DNA of 64,000 bases from Iris pallida (GCA_029216955.1 JANAVB010010791.1:2634799-2698798); one strand, 5' to 3'; positions 11,993-24,201 are shown, counted from the first letter of the stretch. Notes: generated from the sequence alone by a model not told the origin. A program made the numbers and translations.

Positions 11993-12702
11993 TTGGTTAC
12001 TGGAATAGTCTTTTAGTTATCTTATCGTTTATCACCCTGTTTCCTTTAATTCATGTCTTTCGTTATCATTATGTCTTTATGTGCTAATATACTGGTTTTA
12101 GTTCTTAAATGAAGCCTCCCTTGTGGCACTTACTCTTTCTGGGGTCTGACCCAGCTGGTTTTGTATGGCCAGATTTTGGAGTCACACCCGAGGATCTTCC
12201 ACCCTTCCAGCCAGATGGTGAACACTGGACGCAGCCCTGGCAACAAGTGGGTTTTATTTTGCTCTCCCACTCTATTATAAATTATTCTTTTGAGGTGTTT
12301 AGCCGTCGAACAAGTGTTAGCTCGTGTTAAATTTACATTCATGTCTGTCTAAGGGCTGTAACATGATTGACAAATCCTAAGGTTGATCATGTATAACTTA
12401 AACTCTTGCTAGTCTTCGCATTTGGTATGACTAGCTTCATGGTCATCTGAATATGTATTATATGGGAAGCCTTACTTTGTATGTCTGATGATCTACCGTC
12501 TTGTTACATTTACTTGCTTGCTTGATATTGAGACTCTAGGCTTGTTCTTGACCATAAGTGACTGTTGCCTTATGGTAAAACCCTCATGCATCTAGACAGC
12601 CGTGACCGTACATCGAGGTGGGTTACACTTCAATATACGTAGCTGGCTGTGTCTGTCCTCTGCTCTCAAGTATTCTGGTTCTGGGGCATGACACGGTTTA
12701 AG

Positions 12703-12720
12703 TGGTGGCCCATACAGGTC
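12703..12720 (+). promoter_or_regulatory. Primer-binding site of element B (tRNA-Ile type)
   Basis: TGGTGGCCCATACAGGTC lies nine bases after the LTR. It complements the 3' end of plant tRNA-Ile(AAU), as I remember that tRNA, with one mismatch. Elements C and E have the same site at the same spacing. Confidence 0.7.
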
Positions 12721-12829
12721 TTGTAAATCAAGATGTGTAAGGTTTTTACTGAATAGATGTCTCAATCAGCACTCGCCCTTGATCTCTACTCGTGTCTTCT
12801 AATTTTTCTGATATCTTAACCTGATCACA

Positions 12830-14140
12830 TGCTTATATCCTCGATCTATCATGGTCCTTCCTTATTGTTCCCCCTGTCGTTTCTTCAGCGACATTGTTTC
12901 TGGTCCTACCGATCAACAAAGCGGAGCACCTCCAGTAAAACAGCAGCAACCTGGAGACCAAGTCCAGCATTCTGGGGTAGCCTCCAGAGTCATGCCTATC
13001 GGGGGTCAAGAGCCCCTAATTCAGCCAGTCCAGACTGCAGAGTCTGATAATAGAACCCTGGTGGGTCTCATCAGGGAATTGCTTGTATCTCAAGATCGTC
13101 GGGGCGATGCCCCGCACCAGACAGTACAAGATGCTATGGACAGAGTTGGTTACCAAGGGAACAATACGGCCAACAGCTTCAAGCGTCTGAACCCTCCTTT
13201 CTTTGACGGCAGTGAAGATGCTATCACTGCTGAAGCATGGCTTCAGGATATAGAAGTTATCCTATAGGCAGCTAGACTCCTGAGGAAGAGAAGGTGGCCG
13301 TTGTGCGCCTACAGTTATTGGACTTAGCCCACAGCTGGTGGGCGATGCTAGGAGTTGGATTACCGACGCCTGTCTCATGGACGGTGTTCAGCAATAAGTT
13401 CCAGACCAAGTACTTCGATGCAGTAGCTCGGTATGACCTGCAGACGAGATTCACCAATCTTAAGTAGATGGGGAGGACGGTCGATGGATATGCGGTCGAG
13501 TTTTTTAGACTCAGCCGGTTTTCTCCTTCCTTGGTGGCAACCAAATTAGATTGAGCCCAGCGATTCCAGCAGAGACTCTACCTAGAGATCATCATATCAG
13601 TGGAGCAGTTTGAGCACCAGACGTTTGATGCTGTCTTACGAGCAGCGAAGAGGCATAAGTATACTTTGTAGAGGATTATAGATAGAAGCGGAGAACGGAA
13701 GAGGTCTCATGGGCAGATGTCCTAGTCATTAGCAACAGCCCCGGCAGCTAGGGCTTTGACTATTGGAGCTCCTAGGAGGGCGACCACAGTCTCATCGGTT
13801 CAGCACTCGACGCCGACGTATCCTCAGCAATAGAAACAGAGACAGTCTTCCGTATTGGGCTGCTCTCATTGTGGGAATCCAGGACATGTAGTATCAGAAT
13901 GTCGCAGAGCACAGGGATTGTGCTTGGCTTGTGGGGCACCGGACCATAAGATAGGGTCCTTCCGAATAGAGGTAGTTCATCGTCATCAAACCTAACCAGT
14001 CCATCGGTTAGGGGTCCAGCACCAGTGCAGCAGCAGTACCAGCCTCCGAGGCTATTGCCGCCTCAGGCTCAACAGTATGCCCAAGCTCAGATTCAGAATC
14101 GACAGAGAGGTTTCCAGCAGAAGGGATCAGCACCAAGAGG
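12830..14140 (+). pseudogene. gag: gag of element B, decayed
   Basis: The frame at 12851-13267 holds a Gln/Pro-rich N-terminus and then FKRLNPPFFDGSEDA and the AWLQDIE block, the chromovirus capsid start. Downstream, broken by stops, are a capsid segment (near 13400-13560) and a CCHC zinc knuckle (C..C...GH....C) near 13860-13905. The start codon is not clear. A candidate splice acceptor lies at 12887-12888. Confidence 0.75.
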
Positions 14141-14153
14141 ATAAGGACATGCT

Positions 14154-14640
14154 ATGGCTCTGACCGTAGCAGAAGAATTGGCATCAGGTGAGGTGGTGGC
14201 AGGTACCATTCTCATCAACTCTTTTCCAGCATCAATATTATTTAATTCGGGTGCATCACATTCATTTATGTCTGCACGATTCGTAATACGGATAGGACTG
14301 GAGCCCGAGTCATTATCAGTAAGGCTCAATATACTTACTGGTGACGGTCTTGTGGGACTTGATAGGGTCTATTCCTCGTGTCGAATCGTAGTTAGCGGTA
14401 GAGAGTTTCCCGTTAGATTGATAGAATTTTGATGGCCAACTATGATGTAGTCCTAGGGATGGATTGGTTGAAGGATCAATACGCAAGAATAGACTGCCAT
14501 ATTGGCAAGATTATTTTTGGTATTCCTGGTGAACCACAATTTTCATTTTCCAGAGGCGAAGTAGAACCTTCTCCACCAGTATTGCGGATTGCAGTGACAG
14601 TTTAGTTTCCCAGAGTAGTAGAAGAGTTCCTGATGTATTT
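14154..14640 (+). pseudogene. Aspartic protease of element B, active site altered
   Basis: It aligns with the proteases of C and E. The catalytic D-S-G-A motif reads N-S-G-A (Asn codon 14244-14246). The C-terminal VLGMDWL block follows near 14450-14470, in another frame after a shift at about 14430. Retroviral-type proteases need this Asp, so the copy is inactive even apart from the frameshift. Confidence 0.75.
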
Positions 14641-15560
14641 TTCAAAGAGCTTCCAGGCATGCCACCAGAGAGAGAGATATAGTTCACCATTGATTTGCTT
14701 CTAGGGACGGCATAAGTGTCAAGGGGAGTCTACAGGATGGCACCTTCAGAGTTAGAGATCTTGTACAAGATGATTGAAGAACTTAGAACCAAGGGATTCA
14801 TTCGTGCTAGTGGATCACCTTAGGGAGCTCTAATACTTCTTGTGAAAAGAAGGATAGTACGTCAAGATTATGTGTTGATTATCGTACCTTGAACTCTGTA
14901 ACAATTAAGAACAGATATCCTCTACCAAGGATAGATAATTTATTTGACCAACTCAGAGGAGCGGCAGTATTCTCAAAGATTGACTTACAGTTAGGATACC
15001 ATCAGATCAGAGTCAGAGAGCAAGACGTTCCGAAGACAACGTTCAGATCTAGATATGGACATTGGGGGTTCCTTATTATGCCATTTGGAGCGACCAATGC
15101 GCCAGCCGTATTCATGGACCTCATGAATCGTATCTTCATTCCTATTTAGAACAGTTCGTGATAGTGTTTATTGACGACATCTTAGTCTATAGCAAGAATG
15201 AGGTAGAGCATGAGCAGCATCTTCATGTAGTTCTTCAGATTCTTAGAGAGCACCAATTATATGCGAAGTTCAGTAAGTGCGAGTTTTGGTTGGATCGTAT
15301 ATCGTACTTGGGTCACATCATCACCGAAGGTGGAGTGGAAGTGGACCCCCAGAAGATAGTGGCTATAGAGACATGGCCAGTTCCCAGTACCGTCACAGAA
15401 GTTCGGAGTTTCCTAGGATTGGTCGGCTATTACCGGCAGTTTGTATCAGACTTTGCTCGGATTTCAGCACCGCTGATGCAGTTAACCCGCAATGATGTAC
15501 AGTTTGCTTGGACAGTAGAGTATCAGAGTTCATTTGAGAAGCTGAAGCAAGGATGATGAC
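14640..15560 (+). pseudogene. pol: Reverse transcriptase of element B, frameshifted
   Basis: Motifs in order: a primer-grip-type N-terminal part, [17 protein letters not shown] and [13 protein letters not shown] (from 14889), [16 protein letters not shown], then in the next frame [11 protein letters not shown] (catalytic FIDD intact, near 15165), LSYLGH-type thumb and [11 protein letters not shown]. The frame changes near 15140. Stops precede 14889. Confidence 0.85.
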
Positions 15561-16020
15561 GACACCCATTCTCACACTTCCAGATGGGATTGGAGGATTT
15601 TCAGTCTATTGGGACGCTTTCGGCAAGGGATTGTAATGCATCTTGATGCAGCATGGTAAGGTAGTAGCTTATGTGTTACGTCAGCTTCGTGATCATGTGA
15701 GGAGTTACCTGACCCACGACTTGGAGTTAGCAGCGGTGGTTTTAGCCCTTAAGCTTTGGAGGCATTATTTATATAGAGATCGGGTGGTGATTTTCACCGA
15801 CCACAAGAGTCTTAAGTATGTGTTTACCCAGAAGGATCTTAACATGCGTCAGAGAAGATGGCTAGAGCTACTTGTGGATTATGACATCACTTGCAGTATC
15901 ATCCTGGGAAGGCCAACGTTGTTGCACATGCATTGAGCAGAAGGGTCAGAGTTTATTTTCTAACAGCACAATAAGAGTTGTTAGCAGATCTTCAGAAGAT
16001 GGGTATTGAAGTTGTTCTTC
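15560..16020 (+). pseudogene. RNase H of element B, frameshifted
   Basis: The open segment 15643-15936 has the [21 protein letters not shown] block, the [13 protein letters not shown] block with its catalytic Asp, and [11 protein letters not shown]. The upstream part carrying the first Asp is in another frame (15560-15640). Confidence 0.8.
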
Positions 16021-16029
16021 CTACCAGTG

Positions 16030-17250
16030 TGGCATTGATAGCCAGTATGCAAGTTCAGTCCAGTATAGTTAGAGGATTAAGTTAGCTCAGTCAACGGATT
16101 CTAAGCTTCAGTGGCTTAGGACAGAATGTGTAGCAGGACGAAGAGCAGAGTTGTGTATTCATGAGGACGGTACACTTCGACATGGAAGGCGTCTTTGTGT
16201 ACCCAGTGGTGATATTAGCTAAGAGATCATGGCATAGGCTCACAGTTTGTAGTATTCAATTCATCCCGGTGGTACGAAGATGTATCGTAATATTCGACAG
16301 CATTTCTGGTAGAATGGCATGAAGAGGGAGATAGTAAGGTTTGTCTCTCGTTGTTTAGTTTGCCAACAAGTTAAGGCCGAACATCAGAGACCAGCTGGAC
16401 TTCTTCAACCTTTACCAATCCCAGAATGGAAATAGAAGCATATTACCATGGATTTTGTAACTGGGTTACCTAAATCCTCAGCTAGGAGAGATGCTATCTG
16501 GGTTATAGTTGACAGAATCACCAAGGTAGCTCATTTTATACCTTTCAGAATTGGCCAGTCGACGGATCAGCTTGCAGAGATGTACCTCAGACAGATAGTC
16601 AGATTACACGGAGTATCAGTCAGTATTGTATCTGAAAGAGATTCGAGATTTACATCGCACTTTTGGTGGAGTCTTTAAGGGAGCTTGGGGACTCATCTCA
16701 AGTTCAGTTCAGCTTATCATTCGCAGACAGATGGTCAGTCAAAACGTACGATCCAGACTCTTGAGGATATGTTGCGGTCATGTACACTTGACTTTGGTGG
16801 TTCATGGGAAGATCACCTACATCTCGTGGAGTTCTCCTATAATAACGGTTTCCAGGCAAGTATCCAGATTGTGCCCTTTGAAGCCTTATACGGTAGAAAG
16901 TGCAGATCCCCGTTAGCATGGGATGATATAGGCGAGAGGAAGATGCTTGGTCTAGATATGATTATACGGACTATTGAGGTGATCAGACAAGTCAGAGATC
17001 ATCTTCGAGTTGCACAAGATCGCCAACGTCATTGGGCCGATTCTCATCGGCATTCCCTTGAATTTTCTATCGGCGTCCACGTATTCCTTAGGATCTCGCC
17101 TACCCGTGGCGTTATTTATTTTGGCGTATGGGGAAAGCTTAGTCCTAGGTATATAGGGCCGTTCAACATTCTAGAGCAGGTAGGTGATGTGTCCTATTGT
17201 CTCGCTCTTTCACCGTTGTTACGTAAGGTACATGATGTCTTCCATGTATC
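16030..17250 (+). pseudogene. Integrase of element B, decayed
   Basis: An HHCC-type region lies near 16250-16370. The catalytic core from 16448 begins MDFVTGLPKSS. The second catalytic Asp of the SDRD motif is Glu here (codon 16633-16635), and the Glu-containing [16 protein letters not shown] block follows in another frame. The C-terminal KLSPRYIGPF block (about 17135-17165) matches E. TAG codons at 16310-16312 and 16433-16435 stand where element E has TGG. Confidence 0.82.
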
Positions 17251-17490
17251 TCAATTGCGACGGTATATTCCGGATCCGAGTCATGTCCTTGATCATTCAG
17301 AGTTGGTTGTTGGTACCAACCTTTCGTATGAGGAAATACCCATATCCATATTGGACCGGAGAGAGAAGATACTCAAGAACAAGACTATTAGTTTAGTCCG
17401 TGTTGCTTAGGGTCATCACTCTTTGGGTGAGTCAACGTGGGAGCGTGAAGATGATATCTGATCGCGATATCCGCACCTATTTGACTCATA
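17220..17490 (+). pseudogene. Chromodomain-like tail of element B integrase
   Basis: VHDVFHVSQLRRYIPDPSHV is followed by a segment with ILDRREKILKNK, a VRV strand and GESTWERED. This is the chromoviral C-terminal tail thought to steer integration to marked chromatin. A stop at 17408-17410 splits it. Confidence 0.75.
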
Positions 17491-17640
17491 AGGTATAATG
17501 TCTTCCTTACGCCTTATGTTTTTAATTTCTCGTTTGTATGAATGATTGCTTGGTTAACTGATAGTCATAGATTGCTCGTGATTAGTATAGCTTGCCCCAA
17601 CATCTCTAGCCTCTTGATTAAATTTCGAGGACGAATTTTT

Positions 17641-17655
17641 TAAGGTGGATAGAGT
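17641..17655 (+). promoter_or_regulatory. Polypurine-tract region of element B
   Basis: AAGGTGGATAGAG lies just before the 3' LTR, preceded by TTTCGAGGACGAATTTTT, a block also present before the 3' LTR of E and, in diverged form, C. It should prime plus-strand DNA. Confidence 0.6.
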
Positions 17656-20248
17656 TGTCACTTCCGTTTTTCGTTATACGTATTTTCAATACGTGTACGA
17701 ATATCCGACCCGTATTTTGACTTATCTAACTTGGTTTGGTCTTGGTTTAGATTGGCTTGGTTTATTTTAGCTTGGTTTGGGCCAAGTGGTTCATCATGAT
17801 AACCCTCCTATAAACCAACCCCTTTTTCTCTCTCCTCATTTACTTCATTTACTTTTCATTTACTTCTTCTTCCTCCATTGAATTATCTTCAACCACCTTA
17901 GGCAAGTGCTAGCTTGCTTCATGGAGGAACCCCATTTTTGTTGTTCTATTATCTTCCCTACATGATTCTAAGGCTATTTAGTACTTGGTATTTTGGTTTT
18001 GAAGGATTAGTTTTTGTAGATCTAAGTTTATGCAAAACTTGATTTTCTTAGGTTTTGATCTCTCAAACTTCATTATTTTTAAATTTTTATTGTTCCATGT
18101 TGTAGAGAATTCAATTTTACTCAAGTTAGACCTTTGAAAACCCAAATTTCGATTTGTTTTGAGTAATTTATGATCTTGAGAAGTTCATGGGTTCAATGAA
18201 CTTGTGCTCTCGGGTTGGGGAAGAAGCACAGTGCTGGGCGCATAGATTTGTTATGCGCCACTGCATGCTTCCTTGGGAGCATAGCCATATGTATGCGCCC
18301 AAGTCTCCTTTACTCCCTCTAGTGGGCGCATAGCCCCAAGGCCCTCCCTGGCTTGGGTGCATAGTTTTGTATGCGCACAAGTGCACCATGTCTCATTCCT
18401 TGGGCGCATAGACCCTGTCATGCACGCACTTATCCTAGAGTGAGTCTCTTGACTTCTCCAAGACACCCTGACTCCACCATTTGGGCGCATGCATGTGGGC
18501 GCATAGCTCCAGGCGCATGCCTTCCCAAGACCCTTGTCTCTCCATGATACTCCTTGCCTTAGGCGTATAGCCTTGGGCGCATGCCACTTCAGCACATCCA
18601 TCTTGGGTGCATGCTCTTCATAACACCCCTTGGTCCTTAGTGTGAATTGTGACTTTTTTTGTCCTCTCTGCTTGACTAGTCCTATAATGTTATTTTCTAT
18701 GTTGCACATGTACTTGAGCTTTAAACACGATCTTGGTATGGCACGTACACTCTCTAACAACTTCTTGATAGTGGCCCGCCGTGGTGCACTTACATGAACC
18801 AGACATGACAATATGACTTTACATGAGAACTCTTGATAGTGACTCGTCGTGGTGCACTCTTGACCAGTAACTTGACATGATAATTCTTGATGGTGGTCCG
18901 TTGTGATGCATTCTTGACTTGATAAGTAGCATAGCATGACATGTAATCTCGACAAGTAACATATGACTCTTATCTTGACACCGTGGATGATTTCTCTTGA
19001 TTGTATCGGTACAAGCTATATGTCTCATCTTGCATCATATTTAGGACATGGATTCCTATTTCATGGTCAGGGATTCATACTGAATCTGACTAGGATAGAA
19101 TTAATCAAGTAGTCCATGAAGAGATTTCCCAGCTACAGGCAGTCCGTTATCTGGGCGCTCTAATTGGACTTGTAGCCTGCCGTCGAGTAGGGCACATTTC
19201 CAGCGCATTGTCATGTGTTGCACCCCCAAGTCACCTAATCCAACTCTCTCAACTTGAGACTGGATAACCTGGATTAAGACTGCAGGGCTTGTGGCTGTTG
19301 GAACATCTCGATGCATCTTGTTAGTAACTAAGCTTGTGATAACCCTAGTTAGTTAAAGTATCAAGCGTACTCATTGCTTGGCCGTGATTGATGGATGGAG
19401 TCCCTCTAGTCTTGTCTAGGCAAGTCCAGTACATGATTATTTCAGCACGTTACTGTTATACTGTACTTTATCGATAATTGGTTAGAGACTAGGTTCTGTT
19501 CAGGTGAAGGGTTACAACCTTGGTCCTTGTTTGGTTTACGGGTTATAACTTGGTTACTGGAATAGTCTTTTAGTTATCTTATCGTTTATCACCCTGTTTC
19601 CTTTAATTCATGTCTTTTGTTATCATTATGTCTTTATGTGCTAATATGCTGGTTTTAGTTTTTAAGTGAAGTCTCCCTTGTGGCACTTGCTCTTTCTGGG
19701 GTCTGACCTAGCTGGTTTTGTATAACCAGATTTTGGAGTAGCACCCGAGGATATTCCAGCCTTCCAGCCAGATGGTGAACACTAGACGCAACCCTGGCAA
19801 AGTAGATTTTATTTTGCTCTCCCACTCTATTGTAAATTATTCTTTTGAGGCGTTTAGCCGCCGAACAAGTATTAGCTCGTGTTAAATTTACATTTTTGTC
19901 TGCCTAAGGGCTGTAACATAATTAACAAATCCTTGGGTTGATCATGTATAACTTAAACTCTTGCTAGTCTTCGTATTTTGTATGAATAGCTTCATGATCA
20001 TCTGAATATGTAATGTATGGGACGCCTTACTTTGTATGTCTGATGATCTACCATCTTGTTACATTTACTTGCTTGCTTGAGATTGAGACACTATGCTTGT
20101 TCTTGACCATAAGTGACTGTTGGCTTGTAGTAAAACCCTCATGCATCTAGACAGCTGTGACCGTACATCGAGATGGGTTACACTTCAATGTACGTAGCTG
20201 GCTGTGTCTGTCCCCCGCTCTCTACTATTCTGGTTCTGGGGTGTGACA
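17656..20248 (+). repeat. 3' LTR of element B
   Basis: About 2593 bp and collinear with the 5' LTR. TATA at 17809-17815, GCGCAT block at 18237-18620, stem-loop near 19511-19549. It is followed by the CCCCA duplication at 20249-20253. The 234-residue minus-strand open frame at 18251-18955 falls in the repeat block and is not supported as a gene. Confidence 0.92.
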
Positions 20249-20253
20249 CCCCA

Positions 20254-20720
20254 GCATCTCTCCCAGGGCAGGCTCAGGAGCCAATACGGGTCAGACTCCC
20301 GAGGAACTCTCCAGAAACACCGCATGCCAAGATGTCAACCCCTCTGGTGGCAAAGATTCGACTGAAATACCCAAAACCTTCCAAGGCTACTCTGGTTCTC
20401 ACCGATGAGGAGTTGGAGGAATACATATCCGCCAATGTTGACGCCCCTCTCTTGATGATGTAATTTCCCGGGACAAGATCCCGTATTTTATCAATAAAAT
20501 GTTGTCTTTGAATTATTCTAGTCTTCCAAATTGGAATGCCATGTATACTCTAGATAATACTTACAATCATTGCAAACAGAAATAATGACTGTTAGTAAAT
20601 CGTCGTCCTGTACCGAGGAGTCTATTATATAGTCCCGCCCCGGAACCAGGACAAGAAATATCATCTTCGGTAAAGTCGAACATCATCAGGACCTTCCGCC
20701 AGTCGAACCAGAATCGGATA
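20254..20720 (+). pseudogene. Element A linker, continued after B
   Basis: The open frame to 20463 continues the peptide repeats of 9781-10069 (PIRVRLPRN-like and PLVAKIRLKYP-like units), then an acidic stretch with DEELEEY. The remainder to 20720 has no recognised domain. The join with 10069 across the duplication CCCCA keeps the repeat register. Confidence 0.6.
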
Positions 20721-21020
20721 TCGGTAGAATGCAAGTATATCTGTACACCTATCGAACAAAGTACCTCATCCAAAAGATGGATTATGACTTGAAAAACGGC
20801 CAGGGTCTAAACTATGGCAGAGGTCGGAATCTTCCTTTACGACTCCCGATTCCAAAAGGGAACCCACAAGACTATTACCATCGTACTCAACGAGGGGTAG
20901 GCTATGTCACACCGCCAAACCCAGAGAGTTCAGAAGTGGAGGAGGCTACACACTCTCACTCATCTGAAGCTTCAACTTCGGATTCCGGCATAAGTATCGG
21001 CCCAATTTTTAGTTAGGTGT
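20720..21020 (+). pseudogene. G-patch-like segment of element A
   Basis: From about 20770 a frame encodes MDYDLKNGQGLNYGRGRNLP, matching two such segments in element D. The spacing of Gly residues recalls a G-patch. A second part with YYHRTQRGVGY and a Ser/Glu-rich tail follows. It sits between protease and RT, as in D. Confidence 0.55.
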
Positions 21021-22205
21021 TGTCAGTCAACATGACATCTTTACACCCTCCAGAAGAAGAAGATAATGATCAGATAGTAGAGTTCTTCCAGGAAGAACCT
21101 TGGGCTCAACGCTTAGGTGTACAATGGAATCTCGCTTCGAGCTACGAGAACCCCCTATCGAAGATGAAGTCGAGCAGATCAACCTCGGGGATGAATCTTC
21201 ATCCAAACCCATATTCATCAGCAAAACCTTGACAGGAGAAGATCGTGAATCTTTAGTTCAACTTGTCAAAGAATACATCGACGTCTTCGCTTGGAGCTAT
21301 GAAGACATGCCAGGTTTAGACACACAAGTCGCAATGTACAAGCTTAACATCTTACTAACGCTAAGCCTGTTAAGCAGCAATAATGACGCTTCCGTCCTAA
21401 TATCATCGACACCATCGACAAAAAAGTGGATAAACAATTAGGCAATGGGTTTATTCGTGAGGAATAACATCCAGATTGGGTGGCCAATATCATTTCCTTT
21501 ACTAAAAAGAACGGGAAGGTCCGAGTCTGCATCAATTTTTGGGACCTTAACTCTTCTTGCCCGAAAGACGAGTTTCTACTTTCGATCACAGACGTAATGA
21601 TCGACAACACCTATGGCTTTGAACACATGTCCTTCATGGACAAATATTTAGACTACAACCAGATCAAGATATTCCCGAAGGACGAGAAGCACACGTCGTT
21701 CAGGACTCCAAAGGGGGTTTACTGCTAAACAGTGATGCCCTTTGGCTTGAAGAATGTAGGTGCCACATACCAACGAGCTATGAGCACCATCTTTCGCAAA
21801 CACCTCCGCAATATATCGAATGCTATGTCGACAACATTGCTGTCAAAAGTCGTCTACGAGGTGATCACCTGCAAGATCTGAGGATAGTCTTTGATCTCAT
21901 ACGAGCATATCAGCTCAAGATGAATCCAGCCAAATCCTTTCTAGGGTTTCTAGCGGCAAATTCTCAGGTTTCATCATCACTGAAAAGATATCCATATTGA
22001 CCCGAGAAGACCAAAGCCATTCTTGACGTGAACCCTCCGAAGAACCTGAGAGAGCTTCGAGGCCTACAAGGATGTCTTGCGTACATCCGAAAGTTTATAG
22101 CAAATCTTTTCGGACGATGCCAACCCTTTACCAAACTCACGAAAAAAGGGGTCTCATACGTCTGGACGGAGGAGTGTCAGAAGGCGTTTGACGATATCAA
22201 ACCTC
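21020..22205 (+). pseudogene. pol: Reverse transcriptase of element A, decayed and cut off
   Basis: From 21100 it aligns with D: DEVEQINLGDESSSKPIFIS, then FAWSYEDMPGLD, then a frameshifted KNGKVRVCINFWDLNSSCPK and MPFGLKN. The catalytic box reads YVDN (21824-21835) where D has YVDD. The final part has ELRGLQGCLAYIRKF and FVW-type blocks up to AFDDIK, then breaks off near 22205 into LTR sequence of element C. Confidence 0.82.
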
Positions 22206-24201
22206 AATTTCAAGTCCTATAGCTCAAGTTATAGACATTGGAAGTTTTGAGAACTCCATGGCCAAAAGCTTGTTGCAGGTTGGGGACGACGACCATCTCA
22301 AGCGCCTACCATTCTCATGCGCATGCGTTTCACACGCCGTGCCTTTCTTCCGCGTGCGCCTTCACGCGTCGTGCCATTCTTCCGTATATGCTTTGCATGT
22401 TGCCTCATTCTTCTACGTGTGTGCTTCGTGCGTCGTGCCATTCTCCTATGTGCGTGCTTCATGCGCCGTGCCATTCTCCCGCGTGCTCCTTTGCGCGTGC
22501 GCCATTCTCCCATGTGCCTTCACGTGCTGTCCTTCACGTACTGTATGCCTGTACTTTATATGCCCGCGCGCCTCACGTGTTTGACCATGAGCCTATGTGC
22601 CCAAGTGACCTATGTGCCTAGTAGCTCCTATATGACTATGTGACTTGACTATATTCCTGACCTGACTATCTGTGCATGTTTTGGTATATCCTATATGTGT
22701 ACTGAGGTACAATCTATGCGTGCACTGAGGTTCTATCCTACGTGCTAAGCGAATCCTATGCGTTATATGTTAGTACATTTAGAGTCTCCAGTACATACAC
22801 GATAAACGGTCAGTAGCAATGATGTGGTGTTGTTTGTTTGATTGATGCATTACACTAAGAATGGATCCATATATGGGACTCTATGAGCCAATATGGATTC
22901 ATACTTAGGGTACCCATACTCGGTGCGACATTTGAGGGGATAATCATGTTACCATGACGTGTGAATCTAAGACCAATATAGGGCTTAACTAAGCAACTCA
23001 ATCTGGTAGATGCATTAGGAAGGGAAAGAATCTCGAGATCGTATTATACTAGCCACCCTATGACCCGCCCTGACGTGTCGGTTTGGCTGCCACGGTTATT
23101 GTTTAATCTGTCTATAGTGGATGACAGTATCTGAATCCTATGTGTTGTGAGTTATATGTTTCGCACGGTAGTCCTTCGGGGGACCGGTACATAATCAATG
23201 TGCTACGCATTATATGATGGATTGGTAGCCCTACTGGAAATGACACGATCTGAGTATTCCTATAAACAGCATTACGGGGATAACCCTGCCAAATATAGAA
23301 AGTCGTAAGAATGATTGGCCGCTTGGAAAATGACTTACTTGTGATCTGTATCTTCTGTCACTAGTCGAAGAACATGGACTGTCATGGTGCGTGGTCCAAC
23401 TCATGTCCTTATTTGGTTGTTAGGTTGGGCTATCGTGCTATGATAGGCTATGGTCCGAAGTTATGACTAGAAATCCATAACTTGACCATGGTTATAGGAC
23501 GTATCTTATCTCGGAATGATACTGGCATCGTTTGTCCTTGTTTGGTTGTAAGGGTGTTGAATGGTCTCGACGATACGTTATAAGCCTATAACTTATGAGC
23601 CAAGTATTATTATTATTATGCCTGGGTTTCGCTCTCTCTTATATGCTCCCTTGTGGTACTTGCTATTTGGGGCTGACCCTGCTGGTTTTGGTTGGCCAGA
23701 TCTCGTAGCAGAGCCTGAGGATCCAGTCTTCTTCTCTGACAGCAATGGTGCATACTAGCAGCATGGCCATCGGAGAACTCGAGTGGTTACTTCTATACTA
23801 TTCTATTATCATTAGTTTGTTATGGCATTTAGCCATCGGTACCTGTTTAGCCGATTATTCTGGATATTTAGTTTCCATGCATAATTGTAATTAAATCAGA
23901 CTGCAGCTGAATATGATTATGTACTTCTGACTCTCTGGGCTAGCTGACTTATAAAGCTATCTCCTTATGATCATTTTGATGAAGCATCGGGGACGCCTTA
24001 CTGCTTTATCTTATATTTTATTAATTGTTGTTTTCTTGTTTTGAATGATTGAGACATAGATGTAATATATGACCCTAGGCGACTTGATTGTAGTATGCAC
24101 CCCTTGTCTCTTGATAGCTGTGACCGCTGTGTGACATCTTCGTACCTCATACCATGCAGCTGGCTATGTCCTTCCCCATGTTCTGGTACTGGAGCGTGAC
24201 A
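22206..24201 (+). repeat. 5' LTR of element C, 5' end missing
   Basis: It matches the 3' LTR from 30018 onward (AATTTCAAG then TATAGCTCAAG). The first 674 bases present in the 3' LTR (29344-30017) are absent, and element A pol abuts directly. It ends GCGTGACA at 24201. It contains the 32-bp CG-rich array (22309-22535) and two copies of the TCCTT(G/A)TTTGGTT motif. Confidence 0.85.
22309..22535. repeat. Tandem array of about seven 32-bp CG-rich units in the C LTR
   Basis: Units begin near ATTCT and end CGTGCC, spaced 31-33 bases (about 22311, 22343, 22375, 22407, 22440, 22473 and 22504). The matching array in the 3' LTR is at 47213-47400. The array is open in several frames at once, so it is not read as coding. 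Element D inserted into the 3' copy. Confidence 0.75.

Larger units (their letters stand above)
10070..12693 (+). repeat. 5' LTR of element B
   Basis: About 2624 bp, TGTCA...TGACA. It contains a TATA box (10225-10231), a splice-donor-like AG|GCAAGT (GC at 10318), a block of GCGCAT motifs (10655-11045), a stem-loop at 11954-11992, and a segment near 12117-12240 that is also found in the LTR of element C. It matches the 3' LTR along its length. Confidence 0.92.
10070..20248 (+). mobile_element. Element B: chromodomain-type Ty3/gypsy retrotransposon (Tekay-like)
   Basis: Full-length at 10,179 bp. LTRs at 10070-12693 and 17656-20248 begin TGTCA and end TGACA. Exact 5-bp duplications CCCCA flank it (10065-10069 and 20249-20253). 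Between the LTRs lie a tRNA-Ile-type PBS, gag, PR, RT, RNase H, INT and a chromodomain-like tail, the order of plant chromoviruses. The coding part is broken by stops and frameshifts. The LTRs differ by several percent by eye, so it is older than E. It lies inside the protease-RT linker of element A. Confidence 0.93.
3895..22205 (+). mobile_element. Element A: Tat-lineage Ty3/gypsy retrotransposon, decayed, 3' part lost
   Basis: The order seen is 5' LTR (3895-5658), PBS, ORF1 remnant, gag, protease, a linker with peptide repeats, then RT. It is interrupted by element B (10070-20248) and resumes at 20254. Sequence stops matching pol near 22205 and passes straight into the LTR of element C. The second RNase H, integrase and 3' LTR are absent from the window, so no TSD can be checked. 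It is homologous along its length to element D, which defines the domain order. Many stops and frameshifts show a long-dead copy. It is the oldest layer of the nest. Confidence 0.85.

Noticed and set aside
18251..18955. 234-codon open frame on the minus strand in the B 3' LTR
   Set aside because: It is antisense within the GCGCAT repeat block. The same region of the 5' LTR is broken, and there is no domain or codon signal.
22238..22643. Open frames of 108-127 codons
   Set aside because: They overlap in several frames and on both strands across the CG-rich tandem array, which lacks stops by composition. No domain.
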